NCBI GenBank assembly: GCA_030632885.1
Contig: DAOVTW010000033.1
Coordinates: 1 to 34,944 of the forward strand
Direction: 5' to 3'
DNA length: 34,944 nucleotides
Source of the DNA: JAIOSM01 sp023143455
GTDB taxonomy: Bacteria > Desulfobacterota > Desulfobacteria > Desulfobacterales > Desulfobacteraceae
Under the pieces are notes generated by a model, which was not told where the DNA came from, did no database searches, and worked only from the letters and a program-made list of their open reading frames with translations. Shown here piece by piece: positions 8,490 to 16,802 of the stretch; positions within the stretch are counted from its first letter, which is position 1; each line of letters starts with the position of its first letter. Made by a program: the position numbers and the translations under genes.

Positions 8490-9683
8490 TCATTCTGCCC
8501 TTTTTTTAAAAATTAAAAATTTAATAACAAAAATAAATTTTAAAATAAATACTGGCACCTTCACAGGGCGCTCTTTTGCGTTTCTATAAAGAAGAAATAA
8601 ACCAGCTCCTCCCATAATTATATCAGGAATCCACATTCCAACAACAGGAGGATATTTCCCTGATTCGCCTGCAGACAACCCAATAGCAAAGAGAAGATAA
8701 TAAACAATAAAAAAACAGAGTCCCAGCCCAAAACCTAAAGAGCGTTTTAAGGAAACAGATTGTATGCCAAGCGGGAACGCAAGAATACCAAGGCAGATAC
8801 ATGCAAAAGGCAAAGAAAATTTCCCATGCAAAGTTATAAGAGCCTTATTTAGATCTGTTGTCTTCTTATCTTTATTTTCTTTAATAAATGCATAAAGCTC
8901 TTTTAAGCTCATCTCATCCAATTCTTTTTTGCGTTTAGAACCTGATGATGTAAAAGCATGTGAATAATCCATATTGATATCATAAGTTGCAAAGTGTATT
9001 GTATTAACAGAATTCTTTTCAAGATCAACCTGATTAATTCTCCCGTTATAAAGGCGTAAAGTATATATTTTTAATTTCTCATTTAAAACAAATACGCCAT
9101 CTGGAGCAGTCGAAATATTTACCATCCCTTTTGTTCTGCTGTCCTCAATAAAAACATCATTAAGCTTTTTTGTTTCAGTATCCACACTGCTTACATAAAG
9201 CATGATGCCTTCAATGTCAGTATTAAACACTCTTTCCTGTAAAGCAATACCAAGACTTGACTGAGCTATTTCAATACTCTTGTTCTCAACTAGACCCTTA
9301 CTCTTAGGAACTCCAACAATTGACACCAAAAGTGCAAAACAAGTTATTAAAGTACAAAAGACTAGTACGGGTGGCAAAAGCCTATATAATGAAACACCAC
9401 CGCCTTTTAAAGCAATGATTTCATTGTCCCCTGCCATACGCATAAAAGTTAAGAGTACAGAAATCATCACAGACATAGGTAAAATAAATTCTAGAAACCT
9501 TGGAAAAGAGTATAAAAGAAGCAGTAAAAGGGATGTAATCCCAGCATTATGGTTCACTATCATATTTGTAAACTCAGGTATTCTTGTCATTAAAAAAATG
9601 AAAGAAAGGAAAAGCAAAGAGACCGCAAAAGGAGGAATAAGCTCTTTAAAAACATATCGGCTAATAATTGTAGTAAATTTCAT
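8490..9683 (-). CDS. lptF: LPS export ABC permease LptF
   Basis: From ATG 9683 the protein is 397 residues (MKFTTIISRYVFKELIPPF). An in-frame ATG at 9722 would add 13 residues but gives an atypical N-terminus, so I prefer the internal start; neither has a strong ribosome site. The YjgP/YjgQ fold is visible: three N-terminal helices, the ALKGGGVSLYRLLPPVL coupling-helix region that contacts LptB, a periplasmic domain (about residues 125-270) and three C-terminal helices ending in a basic tail. It forms the LPS extraction complex with LptG. It is divergent from thiamine pyrophosphokinase, so promoters for both must lie in about 65 bp or inside the coding ends. Confidence 0.9.
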   Translation of the reverse strand: MKFTTIISRYVFKELIPPFAVSLLFLSFIFLMTRIPEFTNMIVNHNAGITSLLLLLLYSFPRFLEFILPMSVMISVLLTFMRMAGDNEIIALKGGGVSLYRLLPPVLVFCTLITCFALLVSIVGVPKSKGLVENKSIEIAQSSLGIALQERVFNTDIEGIMLYVSSVDTETKKLNDVFIEDSRTKGMVNISTAPDGVFVLNEKLKIYTLRLYNGRINQVDLEKNSVNTIHFATYDINMDYSHAFTSSGSKRKKELDEMSLKELYAFIKENKDKKTTDLNKALITLHGKFSLPFACICLGILAFPLGIQSVSLKRSLGFGLGLCFFIVYYLLFAIGLSAGESGKYPPVVGMWIPDIIMGGAGLFLLYRNAKERPVKVPVFILKFIFVIKFLIFKKRAE

Positions 9684-9750
9684 GTACCCATTTGTGAATA
9701 AATTAAAAGGTATATTTAACATTTATTTATTTCGTGGTAAATAATTATTT

Positions 9751-10386
9751 ATGAAAGCTGTAATAATAGCAAATGGTAATATTCAAAACCAAAAAAAATT
9801 TTCAGAAATAATAACCCGGGCTGATCTTATTATCTGCGCAGATGGTGGTGCCAATCATCTTAAAAAAATGGGAATATTACCCCATGTAATAATTGGAGAT
9901 TTTGACTCTATCAATCTTCAAGACAAATTTTTTTTTGAAAATAATAATATAAAACTAATCAAACACCCTGTTGATAAAGATGCAACAGATACCGAACTTG
10001 CTGTAAATTATGCCATCCAACAAAATGCTCATGACATAACATTGATAGGGGCTATTGGCACCAGGCTTGATCATACTCTTGCCAATATTTTTCTCTTAAA
10101 AAAAATAGTAGCCCAAAAAATAAAATGCAGCATAATTGACGACAATAATGAAATTTTTCTTGTAACAGATAAAATAACTCTTAAAAAAACAACAAGCTCT
10201 TTTATCTCATTAACTCCCCTCACCGAAAAAGCAGAAGGAGTAACAACTATTGGGCTCAAATACCCGTTAACTAATGCAGTAATTAAATTTGGGGCGTCAC
10301 TTGGAATAAGCAACCAGTTCTTAGATGAAAAAGCAACTGTCTCTTTAAAAAAAGGGATTCTTTTTGTTATAAAATCAAAAGATTAA
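9751..10386 (+). CDS. thiN: Thiamine pyrophosphokinase
   Basis: The protein has 211 residues. Characteristic motifs are ADGGANHL (about residue 30), VIIGDFDSI, KDATDTELAV (the ATP/Mg site) and GAIGTRLDHTLANI, in the expected order. The C-terminal small beta domain carries FISLTPLTEKAEGVTTIGLKYPL. The enzyme transfers pyrophosphate from ATP to thiamine to give thiamine diphosphate. No thiamine transporter or TPP riboswitch was seen around it. It ends only 4 bp before the convergent glycerophosphotransferase-like gene. Confidence 0.92.
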   Translation: MKAVIIANGNIQNQKKFSEIITRADLIICADGGANHLKKMGILPHVIIGDFDSINLQDKFFFENNNIKLIKHPVDKDATDTELAVNYAIQQNAHDITLIGAIGTRLDHTLANIFLLKKIVAQKIKCSIIDDNNEIFLVTDKITLKKTTSSFISLTPLTEKAEGVTTIGLKYPLTNAVIKFGASLGISNQFLDEKATVSLKKGILFVIKSKD

Positions 10387-10390
10387 TATT

Positions 10391-11596
10391 TTATTTAATT
10401 TTTTTCCAGGGCGAAGATATTTTTACATGTTTATTATAGTGTCTCAACATTAATTTATATTTGATACGCCTCAATCTTTTCAACAAATAACATGTTACAA
10501 AAAACAATAGGTATGATTTTTTCTCATACTTTTTATATAATTTTAAGACCTGCTTAATCTGTCTGTCTAAGGCCTTACCATCGGGCTTATATACAGTATA
10601 ATGAAGCAATTTATTCCTTGCTTTAGAGTATTCATCGGTGGTTAGATTTTTTTCTACATATTGTAAAACATCATCATCATTCTCAAGAACATCGCCTCCC
10701 TGCCAGGACAATGAATTTGCAAAAATATCCTCAGATTTTTTAAAATATCCAGGTTCGGGATTTAAGAATATTATTGGCTTGTTAAAATGAAACCATTCAT
10801 AGGCAACTGATGAAATATCAGTAATAACCAGATCTGCCTGGACCATGTACTCAACAATATTATCGTCAATGATAAGTCTTACATTCTCTTCGGCATCAAG
10901 CTTGAGTATAAGAGAATCAATTTGTTCATAAATATTATGACTCTTTCTATGAATAATACCATGGTACTTAATGATAATATTATATTTTTCATACAAAGAC
11001 GTGATTATTTTCTTGCCCCATAGTGGTAAAGAACTTTGTCCGTGGTCTTTGTCTGATTCATCAAATAAAGTCGGAGCATATAAAATTGTTTTTCTACCAT
11101 TATCAAAAACTTTCTTTTTTGTACCAACTAGTTTATTGCTCATAACAGGGTCTAACTTGGGGTAACCTGTCATTTCCCATTTTGAAAGTTTTTTTAAAAT
11201 CCCAAGCTGCTCAAGCTTATCTTTTATCTTTTCTCCGGCAAGAAATAAATAATCATATTTAACTATTTGAGGGTGTTCCGAATAATTTTTATCTCCACAA
11301 TCATGGAAAGTCTGAATTGATTTCACAAGGTCAAGCTCACTATAATCCGAATAAATCATCAACCTGATTCTGTTTTGCCTTATAGCTATTTTAATATCAC
11401 TTATAGAATCACTGAAATAGATATTAATACTCAAATGTCTGTATTTTTCTCTTAAGTAATTATAGGTGTCTGTATTTTTATAAATATAAAAGATTCCACC
11501 AAGATGAGAATATAAAAGCAACAATGGTGTCAGATGCTGAATATTTGCACCAGTATAATAACCAATTTTATATTTAATCAGCTTTTTTTTTAACAT
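10391..11596 (-). CDS. CDP-glycerol glycerophosphotransferase-like (TagB/TagF type) protein
   Basis: The protein has 401 residues with no membrane span. The GT-B-like glycerophosphotransferase domain shows GYPKLDP, ILYAPTL near residue 168, KYHGIIHRKS and VQADLVITDISSVAYEWFHFNKPIIFLNPE, the hallmark of the Glyphos_transf family (TagB, TagF, and O-antigen/capsule relatives). A final GKALDRQIKQ helix precedes a basic tail rich in Lys/Arg that could bind the membrane surface. Wall teichoic acid is not expected in this host, so attachment of glycerol phosphate or a related polyol phosphate to a surface glycan is more likely (inference). It follows thyX by 20 bp on the same strand. Confidence 0.78.
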   Translation of the reverse strand: MLKKKLIKYKIGYYTGANIQHLTPLLLLYSHLGGIFYIYKNTDTYNYLREKYRHLSINIYFSDSISDIKIAIRQNRIRLMIYSDYSELDLVKSIQTFHDCGDKNYSEHPQIVKYDYLFLAGEKIKDKLEQLGILKKLSKWEMTGYPKLDPVMSNKLVGTKKKVFDNGRKTILYAPTLFDESDKDHGQSSLPLWGKKIITSLYEKYNIIIKYHGIIHRKSHNIYEQIDSLILKLDAEENVRLIIDDNIVEYMVQADLVITDISSVAYEWFHFNKPIIFLNPEPGYFKKSEDIFANSLSWQGGDVLENDDDVLQYVEKNLTTDEYSKARNKLLHYTVYKPDGKALDRQIKQVLKLYKKYEKKSYLLFFVTCYLLKRLRRIKYKLMLRHYNKHVKISSPWKKIK

Positions 11597-11616
11597 GTTA
11601 AATTAACACCTGTATT

Positions 11617-12297
11617 CTATCTTGATTTGTCATGGCATGATAAATCTTGAAATTGTTTAATATCCTCTGCATATTTGTCATAAATAGAATCAAATAATAC
11701 AGGTAATTTTTTATTGAAATGATCAAGTATTGGGAGCATACTCTGTCTAATTTGCGGATGGGATGCTTTGGAACATCGTAATTTTAAGATGTGCCTCCAT
11801 TCTCTTATATTCGCTGTAATAACTATATCTGCCTTAAGGCTGTTGGGGAGCACACTTCTTGCTTCCTGTGCTTTTGCTCCATTCTTAAGAAGATTAAGAT
11901 AGGCATCTTCAGAAGCTTGCATTGACTTTTCCCAAAGTTTGTATTTTTCTGACCCTGTTTTAAAAAAGAATGGTCTTATAACTGAAATTTCGCTACCAAA
12001 TTTATCCTTTGAATAATTAGCATACCGTGTACTCTCCTGACTGAAAGAACAAAGTCTGTGACGCACAATTTCATGGGTTATACCTCTGTCACAAATCAAT
12101 CTCACTGTAATAGATATATGCTCTATCACACTTTCATGCCCTGTTTTCATAAGCCTTTTCAATAATTGTTCAGCAGAACCTTGAGCGATTTTATCCTCGG
12201 ATTTGTAGCAAGTTCTTGCTGCTTTTTCCAGAAGGTTTAATATTTCATCCTTATCAGCCATGTGCAGGACTTCAAAGTAAGGATCGATTATTTTCAT
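11617..12297 (-). CDS. thyX: Flavin-dependent thymidylate synthase
   Basis: The protein has 226 residues. The ThyX signature RHRX7S is present as RHRLCSFSQES (residues 79-89), followed by TRYANYS. HESVIEH (about 54-60), SVLPNSLKADIVITANIREW and the histidine/arginine-rich HILKLRCSKASHPQIRQ complete the FAD/dUMP-binding core. The enzyme makes dTMP from dUMP with FADH2 and methylenetetrahydrofolate; no thyA is visible in this window. Its ATG overlaps the stop of the upstream lipoprotein gene by four bases (ATGA), so it is translationally coupled to an unrelated-looking envelope protein. Confidence 0.95.
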   Translation of the reverse strand: MKIIDPYFEVLHMADKDEILNLLEKAARTCYKSEDKIAQGSAEQLLKRLMKTGHESVIEHISITVRLICDRGITHEIVRHRLCSFSQESTRYANYSKDKFGSEISVIRPFFFKTGSEKYKLWEKSMQASEDAYLNLLKNGAKAQEARSVLPNSLKADIVITANIREWRHILKLRCSKASHPQIRQSMLPILDHFNKKLPVLFDSIYDKYAEDIKQFQDLSCHDKSR

Positions 12298-13139
12298 TTT
12301 TTTACCTTTTCTTCTTTATTGTCCTTCCCATCGCTCTTTTTTGCAATTCTGGCTTTTAACGAATGTTCTATAAGAAACTCTTCCACTCTGTCAATAGTTG
12401 ATGCTACTATGACATGATCAATTTCAACACTCTCAATCATATCTCCGATATACGGATTAAGAATGCTTTTAATTCTACCTTGTACGCCTTTAACTGTCTC
12501 AAGGTCTTTAATATCTTTATATACAAGTGAACTTAAATATATTAGTACTGCTTCCCTAGCTTTTGGATGGATTTTTGGTAAATCTGCACCTGGCATAAAT
12601 TCTTTTAAAATTATTTTCAGATTCAAGCACAAATACCTATCTTTATCACGGGATCTTAACTTATTTAAATTAACAGTAAAGGGTTCCATTCTGATGCTGT
12701 TAACAATATTCAAATTAACCTGACCTTTCTTAGGTCGTACAGCTTTCCAGGTTATTATTCGTCCATAGGAATCCATTAATTCCATGACTTCGTCATTTAA
12801 TTTTGTAATTTCAAAAAAACTTGTATCATTTTTTTTAAAGACTTTAAGAACGCCTGATTCAAAAACAGTTAAAACAAGAGAATTGTTTTCAATATGCCAT
12901 TTCCCAGAGGCCTTCCCCCGAACTTGAATAATTTTAGATGTCACATCTGCAATTTTAACAGAAGCTTCCCATTTGTTTTCCATTTTAATTTTAAGATAAA
13001 CATGTGAATCACCTCTTTTATTAGTCCATCCCCCAAGAACCATCTCACCAATTTCAGGTTCTCTGGAGCAGCCAGCCAAAAAAGTGAAAAAAATAAGAAT
13101 AAGTGAAAAACATGTTAAAATATTGAGGTTTTTTTTCAT
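12294..13139 (-). CDS. Lipoprotein with FliL-like C-terminal domain
   Basis: The protein has 281 residues. A lipoprotein signal peptide is clear: MKK, a hydrophobic core and the lipobox LAGC with Cys24. Residues about 30-120 form a beta-rich lipocalin-like segment (GGWTNKRGDSHVYLKIK...GKWHIENNSLVLTV) seen in small 'residual activity' domains of lipoproteins. From about residue 150 the pattern MEPFTVNLN...RYLCLNLKIIL...REAVLIYLSSLVYKDI...GRIKSILNPYI...IDHVIVAS resembles the flagellar basal-body protein FliL periplasmic domain. The assignment is by pattern only. FliL normally has a membrane helix instead of a lipobox and sits in flagellar operons, whereas this gene precedes thyX. Function is unknown. 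Confidence 0.6.
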   Translation of the reverse strand: MKKNLNILTCFSLILIFFTFLAGCSREPEIGEMVLGGWTNKRGDSHVYLKIKMENKWEASVKIADVTSKIIQVRGKASGKWHIENNSLVLTVFESGVLKVFKKNDTSFFEITKLNDEVMELMDSYGRIITWKAVRPKKGQVNLNIVNSIRMEPFTVNLNKLRSRDKDRYLCLNLKIILKEFMPGADLPKIHPKAREAVLIYLSSLVYKDIKDLETVKGVQGRIKSILNPYIGDMIESVEIDHVIVASTIDRVEEFLIEHSLKARIAKKSDGKDNKEEKVKK

Positions 13140-13223
13140 TCTAACTTACCTGAAAATTTATAATAGATTCAATTACAAGACTACCATGGAGGAGCCGGTT
13201 GGTCAAGACTGTTATGCTTTTTT

Positions 13224-13253
13224 AAAAAAAAAGGTGCTCAAAAAAAGAGCACC
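13224..13253 (-). terminator. Rho-independent terminator after the HesB-like gene
   Basis: On the minus strand a hairpin GGTGCTC / GAGCACC (13247-13253 with 13233-13239) encloses a 7-base T/A loop and is followed by an uninterrupted run of nine U (13224-13232). It sits about 35 bp after the stop at 13287. The flanking A-run also lets the stem extend, so it could work weakly in both directions. Confidence 0.8.
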
Positions 13254-13286
13254 CTTTTGAATTACTAAAATTTTTAATTTAATAAA

Positions 13287-13604
13287 TTAGCTGCAACAAG
13301 TCCCTTCTGTACCGCAACTGCCACAGGATGATTGATCAAAATCAATCTTTGAATCTATCTTAAAACCCATGCCGGAAAAATCAACCTTAATTGTTTGGGC
13401 CTGCTTCATGAATTCTTTATCAACAACAAGTTTATGCCCTTTAACATCATAAACATCGTCGTTATCTTTAGGCTCATCCAGAGCCATCGCAAGAGATGGA
13501 CCGCCTCAGCCGCCGGAGTTAAGAAAAATTCTTATGGGAGAGGGTTCTTTCCCAGTAAAATATTCGTCAATCTGCTCTTTTGCAGAATCTGTTAATTCAA
13601 TCAT
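13287..13604 (-). CDS. HesB/IscA-like selenoprotein (UGA-coded Sec33)
   Basis: Two short minus-strand reading frames are in the same frame and separated only by TGA at 13506-13508. Reading through it gives a 105-residue protein starting at ATG 13604, which has an excellent AGAAGGAGAT ribosome site. The N-terminal MIELTDSAKEQIDEYF and RIFLNSGG-U-GGPSLAMALDEP are the HesB/IscA fold, with selenocysteine where homologues carry Cys in 'SGGCGGP'. It continues in the same family to KIDFDQSSCGSCGTEGTCCS. HesB-like selenoproteins are known from deltaproteobacteria and relatives. A role as a scaffold or redox protein of Fe-S metabolism is plausible. A standard gene caller would annotate two fragments. 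A hairpin just after the UGA supports recoding. A promoter precedes it and a terminator follows, so it is a single-gene unit. Confidence 0.85.
13484..13508 (-). promoter_or_regulatory. Candidate bacterial SECIS hairpin
   Basis: Directly after the UGA (13508-13506), the transcript can form a 5-bp stem CCAUC (13499-13495) with GAUGG (13488-13484) around a 6-nt loop UCUUGC. Its distance from the UGA is short but comparable with known bacterial SECIS hairpins. The stem was found by eye; no folding energy was computed. Confidence 0.5.
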
Positions 13605-13659
13605 TATAAAATCTCCTTCTATTTTTTTTGTGTATTTTCTATCTTCCCTACTTAAAAAT

Positions 13660-13687
13660 ATTTTAACCATAAATAAAAAATTGTCAA
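13660..13687 (-). promoter_or_regulatory. Promoter of the HesB-like selenoprotein gene
   Basis: On the minus strand TTGACA (complement of 13682-13687) and TAAAAT (complement of 13660-13665) are 16 bp apart. The start codon lies 55 bp downstream of the -10. A perfect -35 with one-off -10 makes this a strong candidate. Confidence 0.6.
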
Positions 13688-13892
13688 GATTAATTAATGA
13701 TATCATACTAATTACAGAATATTGCGTTTCTCCACAAAATTAATATGTCGCCGGAATCATTAACTACTTATTTTTAACTTTTTTAAAAAACAAAATCAAG
13801 GTGTACAAAACAATATAACCAATGTAAACTATTAAACAATTACCAGTAAAATTTTATAGTATTAATAATTCTTTTAAAAACAAAGTTGAAAT

Positions 13893-15503
13893 ATGGTAGA
13901 TTATATCACCCAGATCAAAGAAAGCATTAACAAATCAGATATCAAAGAAACAAAACAATTATTAAAAAAACTTAAAAAATACCCCTATGAAATAAAATTA
14001 GAGGTTTTACAAATCTTTGCTCTGGCTCCTGATATTACTGCACTCAACCTTCTGCCGATCTTAACACAAGATGAATATATTGATGAAGAAATATATGACA
14101 GAGTAATCCAATTATTAATAGATCGATCACATTTAAATTTTCATTTTACTCTCATTCTATATAATACCTACAATGAAAATATAATTGCCCAAATTATTCC
14201 TTTAATGAAACATATTTTATCTAAAGAGACTGACTTTGAGATACTTAAAGAAACCATTAAAACCACTGGGAGACAAAAAATTGAAACTCTTGTGAAGGAT
14301 ATCGCAGAGTTTATCTTTTATGATGAATCTACACTCAAGGCGGAAGCCGTAAAAGCACTTGAAAGAATTGGTTCAAATTCATCGTATGATAATCTTTTAA
14401 AAGCTGCTGATTCTTCAAAATGTGATCAAGATATTTTAGATTCCATTTCAGTGCTTAAAAATCGGAGGAAAGAAGAACAACCTGAAAAGAAAAAAAACAA
14501 AACTCAAACAAAAAAGGATTTATCAAATGATATCTCAGCATGGAATGACAAACTAAAATCAAAGGATATTGAAACGAGATTTAATGGATTAACAGAGCTT
14601 GCTGATATAGGTTCTGATGCTACTGAAATTTTTACTGAAAACCTTAAATCAAAAAATCATGATCTTATTATTAATACTTTGAGTTTAATTTCCAGGACAA
14701 TCCCTAAGAGTTTGATACCTGAAGTGTTTTCCCTGCTTGGGAATAAAGAAACTAATTTGGAAATCAAATTTGCTGCTTATGTTGCCCTTGGAGCCTTTCC
14801 CAAACTTGAATCAGCTGCGTCTGCCATCAACGGAATCAATAGCCCTTCAATGTATGTACGCACCGCTGCCGTCAGAATACTTGATAAAAATCCTACGGAC
14901 CTTGTTATTGCAGAAATAAAAGAAAAAATAGAATCCGGGACCGAATCAGGAAAAAAACTTGGGGAAAACATTCTTGATGCACATGCAAATAACCTTATTG
15001 CACAGTTAATGGTTTCAGATGCTTTTTCATATATACTATCTAATTACCTTGAAAAAAAAGCTTCTTTTTCAGTCCTTGAAAATTATATTAAAATTCAAAA
15101 AAAACGTAAACTAATTGCCTCTGCAAAAAAATACGAAAAAATTCTAGAAAAAAACCAAAAAAATAATAACCCTTGTTTTTTAATTCTCAGCAATTCTCAA
15201 ATCCGTATTAACATATATACAAAAATTCTATTTTCTGCCGGGTATTCTTCAAAACCATTCCTGGATTCCCAGGCAGCCTTTGAATCCATTATGGCTGACA
15301 AACCGTTTGCCGTAATTTGTGACCTTTTTTTAAATGATATGACAGGGTTTGATTTCTTAAATGAAATAAAAGAAATCTATTCGGCAAAAGAATTACCAGT
15401 TATTTTTTCAAGTCTTCAAAAAGATTTATTAAACCAGGAAAAAAATATTATTAGCTTCCCACCAAATACAAATCAAATTCAATATTGTCTTAAACAATTA
15501 TAA
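13893..15503 (+). CDS. HEAT-repeat protein with degenerate receiver domain
   Basis: The protein has 536 residues. Residues about 10-400 are alpha-helical repeats of HEAT/PBS type (for example ETLVKDIAEFIFYDESTLKAEAVKALERIG and KFAAYVALGAFPKL), with a Lys-rich linker near 185-200. From about residue 425 a receiver-like domain follows (CFLILSNSQIRINIY...FAVICDLFLNDMTGFDFLNEIK...LPVIFSS). The phosphoacceptor Asp477 is kept, but the N-terminal acidic pair is replaced by Ser-Asn and the conserved K before the last helix is replaced in SFPPN. Phosphorylation is therefore doubtful. HEAT repeats usually bind proteins, so this looks like an adaptor with a pseudo-receiver. The next gene starts 16 bp after its stop. 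Confidence 0.75.
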   Translation: MVDYITQIKESINKSDIKETKQLLKKLKKYPYEIKLEVLQIFALAPDITALNLLPILTQDEYIDEEIYDRVIQLLIDRSHLNFHFTLILYNTYNENIIAQIIPLMKHILSKETDFEILKETIKTTGRQKIETLVKDIAEFIFYDESTLKAEAVKALERIGSNSSYDNLLKAADSSKCDQDILDSISVLKNRRKEEQPEKKKNKTQTKKDLSNDISAWNDKLKSKDIETRFNGLTELADIGSDATEIFTENLKSKNHDLIINTLSLISRTIPKSLIPEVFSLLGNKETNLEIKFAAYVALGAFPKLESAASAINGINSPSMYVRTAAVRILDKNPTDLVIAEIKEKIESGTESGKKLGENILDAHANNLIAQLMVSDAFSYILSNYLEKKASFSVLENYIKIQKKRKLIASAKKYEKILEKNQKNNNPCFLILSNSQIRINIYTKILFSAGYSSKPFLDSQAAFESIMADKPFAVICDLFLNDMTGFDFLNEIKEIYSAKELPVIFSSLQKDLLNQEKNIISFPPNTNQIQYCLKQL

Positions 15504-15518
15504 TTGCTATTCTTTGCC

Positions 15519-16316
15519 ATGATAAAAGATAATATGCCTAATGCATTACCAATTGCACTTGGAGCAAGGTTAATAAAAAGTCATCATATCAACACTCTTG
15601 GACTGAAACCTAATTTTTCAGATTACTCAAACAATGAGAAAAGACTAATTAAAAAAGCAAAAAAAATATATTTCCCAACAGCTTTTTACGCTGATCTCTT
15701 TAACGCAATGGGTAAAAAAACATTCCCAAGCTTCCATACCTACAAATTTGTCCAAGATAAAATAAAACAAACAGCTATTTTTAAAATGCTGGATATACCC
15801 CATCCTGAAACCAGAACATTTTATGGAAAAAAACAGAAAGACTCTATTCTAAATTATTTTAAGTTTCCTTTTATTGCAAAAAAAGCCCGGGGCTCATCAA
15901 AGGGAAAAGATGTTTTTCTAATTAAAAACACAAAGGATCTTTCAGAATATCTTTCAACTAATAAGCTTGCATATATTCAAGAATATATGCAAATTGACAG
16001 AGATATCAGAGTTGTTATTATCGGAGAAAAAATCAAAATTGCTTATTTTAGAACATCAGGGGAAAACGATTTTAGAACCAATGTCTCCCAGGGAGGTACT
16101 ATTAAGTTTGATCCTGTGCCCCAAAAAGCTCTCAAACTTGCACTTGATACAGCAAAAAAATGTGGCTGGGATGATGTCGGGATAGATATTATCCAAAAAA
16201 ATAATGAGTTTCTTATTATTGAAGCAAATATGAAATATGGAACACAAGGGTTTATGGCCGCTGGCATAGACTATAAAAAAATGCTGGAAAAAATGATAAT
16301 TTCCCAGGAGATATAA
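15519..16316 (+). CDS. RimK-like ATP-grasp ligase
   Basis: From ATG 15519 the protein is 265 residues; an upstream TTG at 15504 or a downstream ATG at 15534 are alternative starts, and none has a clear ribosome site. ATP-grasp features are visible: FPFIAKKARGSSKGKDVFLI (nucleotide-binding lysines, about residue 115), YIQEYM, RDIRVVIIGEKI, the RimK-typical NDFRTNVSQGG and a C-terminal metal-binding DVGIDII...IIEANMKYG. Family members join an amino acid to a carboxyl group of a protein or small molecule. The N-terminal 70 residues lack recognisable cofactor motifs. It sits between the HEAT-receiver gene and an alkyltransferase gene (6 bp downstream). Substrate unknown. Confidence 0.82.
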   Translation: MIKDNMPNALPIALGARLIKSHHINTLGLKPNFSDYSNNEKRLIKKAKKIYFPTAFYADLFNAMGKKTFPSFHTYKFVQDKIKQTAIFKMLDIPHPETRTFYGKKQKDSILNYFKFPFIAKKARGSSKGKDVFLIKNTKDLSEYLSTNKLAYIQEYMQIDRDIRVVIIGEKIKIAYFRTSGENDFRTNVSQGGTIKFDPVPQKALKLALDTAKKCGWDDVGIDIIQKNNEFLIIEANMKYGTQGFMAAGIDYKKMLEKMIISQEI

Positions 16317-16322
16317 TAAAAG

Positions 16323-16802
16323 ATGATATATTTTACCATAATAAATACTCCTGTAGGAGAACTGTTAGTAGTAAAAAAACAAGCAACCCTTTACAAAGTA
16401 TTCTTTTCCAAAAAAAACAAACATCATTTACCTAACGATTTGTGGAAAGAAGATAAAGCTAAATTCTCAAAAGAGATTCAAGAAATTTCAGATTATTTTT
16501 CAGGAAAATTAAAAAAATTTTCCAATATACCTATCCCAGAAGGTACAGATTTCCAACAAAAAATCTGGAAAGCCCTCTTAGACATCCCCTATGGTTCTAC
16601 AATATCATATCAGGATATTGCAATAGCAGCAGGCAGCCCTAATGCCTGCCGTGCAGCAGGTAATGCTCTTAATATAAATCCTCTGCCCCTTATAATTCCC
16701 TGCCATAGAGTAATAGGTAAAGATGGGAGCTTAACAGGTTTTGGAAGTGGCATTCCTATTAAAAAACACCTTCTTGAGCTTGAGCAAAAGTTCTCAAAAT
16801 AA
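16323..16802 (+). CDS. ogt: Methylated-DNA--protein-cysteine S-methyltransferase
   Basis: The protein has 159 residues. The active-site PCHRV holds the acceptor Cys127, and NPLPLIIPCHRVIGKDGSL, RAAGNALN (arginine finger region, about 110-117) and TGFGSGIPIKKHLLELE are all present. The enzyme removes alkyl groups from O6-guanine of DNA by transferring them irreversibly to its own cysteine. It has the short form with a reduced N-terminal domain, like Ogt. It is the third gene of the HEAT-receiver/ATP-grasp operon, and its last bases overlap those of the convergent metallohydrolase gene by 9 bp. Confidence 0.93.
   Translation: MIYFTIINTPVGELLVVKKQATLYKVFFSKKNKHHLPNDLWKEDKAKFSKEIQEISDYFSGKLKKFSNIPIPEGTDFQQKIWKALLDIPYGSTISYQDIAIAAGSPNACRAAGNALNINPLPLIIPCHRVIGKDGSLTGFGSGIPIKKHLLELEQKFSK

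Noticed and set aside
9280..9744. 154-codon plus-strand frame antisense to lptF
   Set aside because: lptF is a clear membrane protein gene in the opposite frame; the antisense translation has no family features.
13506..13706. Separate short gene (66 codons) upstream of the HesB-like C-terminal half
   Set aside because: It is the same frame as the downstream half; only ATG 13604 has a ribosome site and the intervening TGA reads as Sec, so it is one gene.
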